In this document: positions 5,808 to 6,175 of the stretch, piece after piece
How the letters are laid out: every line of letters starts with the position of its first letter
Numbering within the stretch: the first letter of the stretch is position 1
NCBI GenBank assembly: GCA_021158805.1
Contig: JAGGTZ010000128.1
Location: 1-6,175, forward strand
Length of the DNA stretch: 6,175 bases
Direction of reading: 5' to 3'
Origin: Thermoproteota archaeon
Lineage (GTDB): Archaea; Korarchaeota; Korarchaeia; Korarchaeales; Korarchaeaceae
The notes under the pieces: model-generated
Told to the model about the DNA's origin: nothing
Database searches by the model: none
What the model saw: only the letters and a program-made list of their open reading frames with translations
Position numbers and translations under genes: made by a program

Positions 5808-6175
5808 TCACCTTACACACTGGAAGGGGAGATATCTCTCCTTAACATTCTTTAGCCTCCTAAAGTCTCTCTTCATGCTAAGTATATCTCTACTCTCAGC
5901 CTCCACTATACCTATATCAATGCAGACATCCCCGCTATGGTAATGAGTTCTAGTCTTCACACACTCCCCGTAGCTTTCAAAGACTTGAGAGACTATATGA
6001 GTGTCTTTACCACTCGATATCACTATAAGGACTCCTCTACACTTATGTGGATTTAGGAGGTGGGTTCTGTCCTCTATAGAGTCAGCTAGCATCTGCTCTA
6101 TGACCTTAGACCTGTCTATCATGAGTATTGAAGCTAGTTTATCTATCTTCTCGACCATATCGCTAGGAAGAGATA
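5808..6175 (-). CDS. NikR-like ribbon-helix-helix transcriptional regulator (5' end cut by window edge)
   Basis: DNA-binding regulator of the CopG/NikR class: an N-terminal ribbon-helix-helix followed by an ACT-like, metal-binding type domain. The first in-frame ATG is at 6158, but the frame is open to the window edge and reads SLPSD just before it. This completes the classic RHH strand and helix (S-L-P-x-D-M-V-E-K-I-D-K-L-A, then DRSKVIEQML). The true start therefore lies a few codons beyond base 6175. Counting from the Met at 6158, the C-terminal part contains THYHSGDVC (71-79), which resembles the NikR HxH...C nickel site, and ends with YLPFQCVR, like the NikR C-terminus. Differences: the spacing after HxH is one residue shorter than in NikR, the His eleven residues upstream of the first ligand is Glu (E61), and the usual CLE is CID. 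It may sense another metal or a small ligand. It lies upstream of the permease operon in the same direction, with a 186-bp gap containing a dyad. Confidence 0.8.
   Translation of the reverse strand, partial: SLPSDMVEKIDKLASILMIDRSKVIEQMLADSIEDRTHLLNPHKCRGVLIVISSGKDTHIVSQVFESYGECVKTRTHYHSGDVCIDIGIVEAESRDILSMKRDFRRLKNVKERYLPFQCVR

Noticed and set aside
1..6175. CRISPR arrays, insertion sequences, rRNA genes
   Set aside because: No regularly spaced direct repeats, no transposase-like reading frame and no rRNA signature were seen on either strand.

Overview
The window looks like a piece of a thermophilic archaeal chromosome. Arginine is written almost only with AGG/AGA and isoleucine very often with ATA. 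Ribosome-binding sites read GTGATCC or GGTGAT, matching the archaeal 16S tail. A TATA/BRE-type promoter is visible, and the substrate-binding protein carries an archaeal-style N-terminal membrane anchor followed by a Thr/Pro linker. Base composition looks moderate. A Korarchaeum-like or other Thermoproteota-related organism is my best guess, but nothing here proves the lineage.

Layout. (1) Positions 1-327, plus strand: a NifX/NifB-C-like (dinitrogenase Fe-Mo cofactor family) small protein. Its reading frame is open to the window edge, so its start lies outside. (2) Positions 328-791: a 464-bp non-coding stretch with several inverted repeats, including two back-to-back hairpins ending in a T tract at 626-711, and a promoter for the next gene. 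(3) Positions 792-3249, plus strand: a probable two-gene operon. It encodes a secreted, C-terminally anchored protein with a GATase1/IFT52-like N-terminal domain, and a membrane-anchored ABC-type solute-binding protein of the Fe3+/AfuA kind. No permease or ATPase gene is in the window. (4) Positions 3250-3315: a short convergent intergenic region with a T tract and nested inverted repeats.

(5) Positions 3316-5621, minus strand: a tightly coupled pair with an ATGA overlap. The first gene is a 12-TM-type major facilitator permease fused to a C-terminal DUF47/PhoU-like helical domain. The second is a small Cys-based (dual-specificity/tyrosine type) protein phosphatase. (6) Positions 5622-5807: a minus-strand promoter region with a 6-N17-6 dyad. 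(7) Positions 5808-6175, minus strand: a NikR-like ribbon-helix-helix regulator whose start lies beyond the right edge and whose metal site is altered from the NikR pattern.

How the parts may work together. The minus-strand genes lie in one direction (regulator, then permease-PhoU fusion, then phosphatase), with the dyad between regulator and permease. A reasonable but untested reading is a transporter whose activity is tuned by an attached PhoU-like domain and whose transcription is controlled by the adjacent metal- or ligand-sensing regulator. The plus-strand pair looks like the extracellular part of an uptake system whose membrane components are encoded elsewhere. The most notable items are the MFS-DUF47 fusion with its coupled phosphatase, the dyad, and the double hairpin at 626-711.
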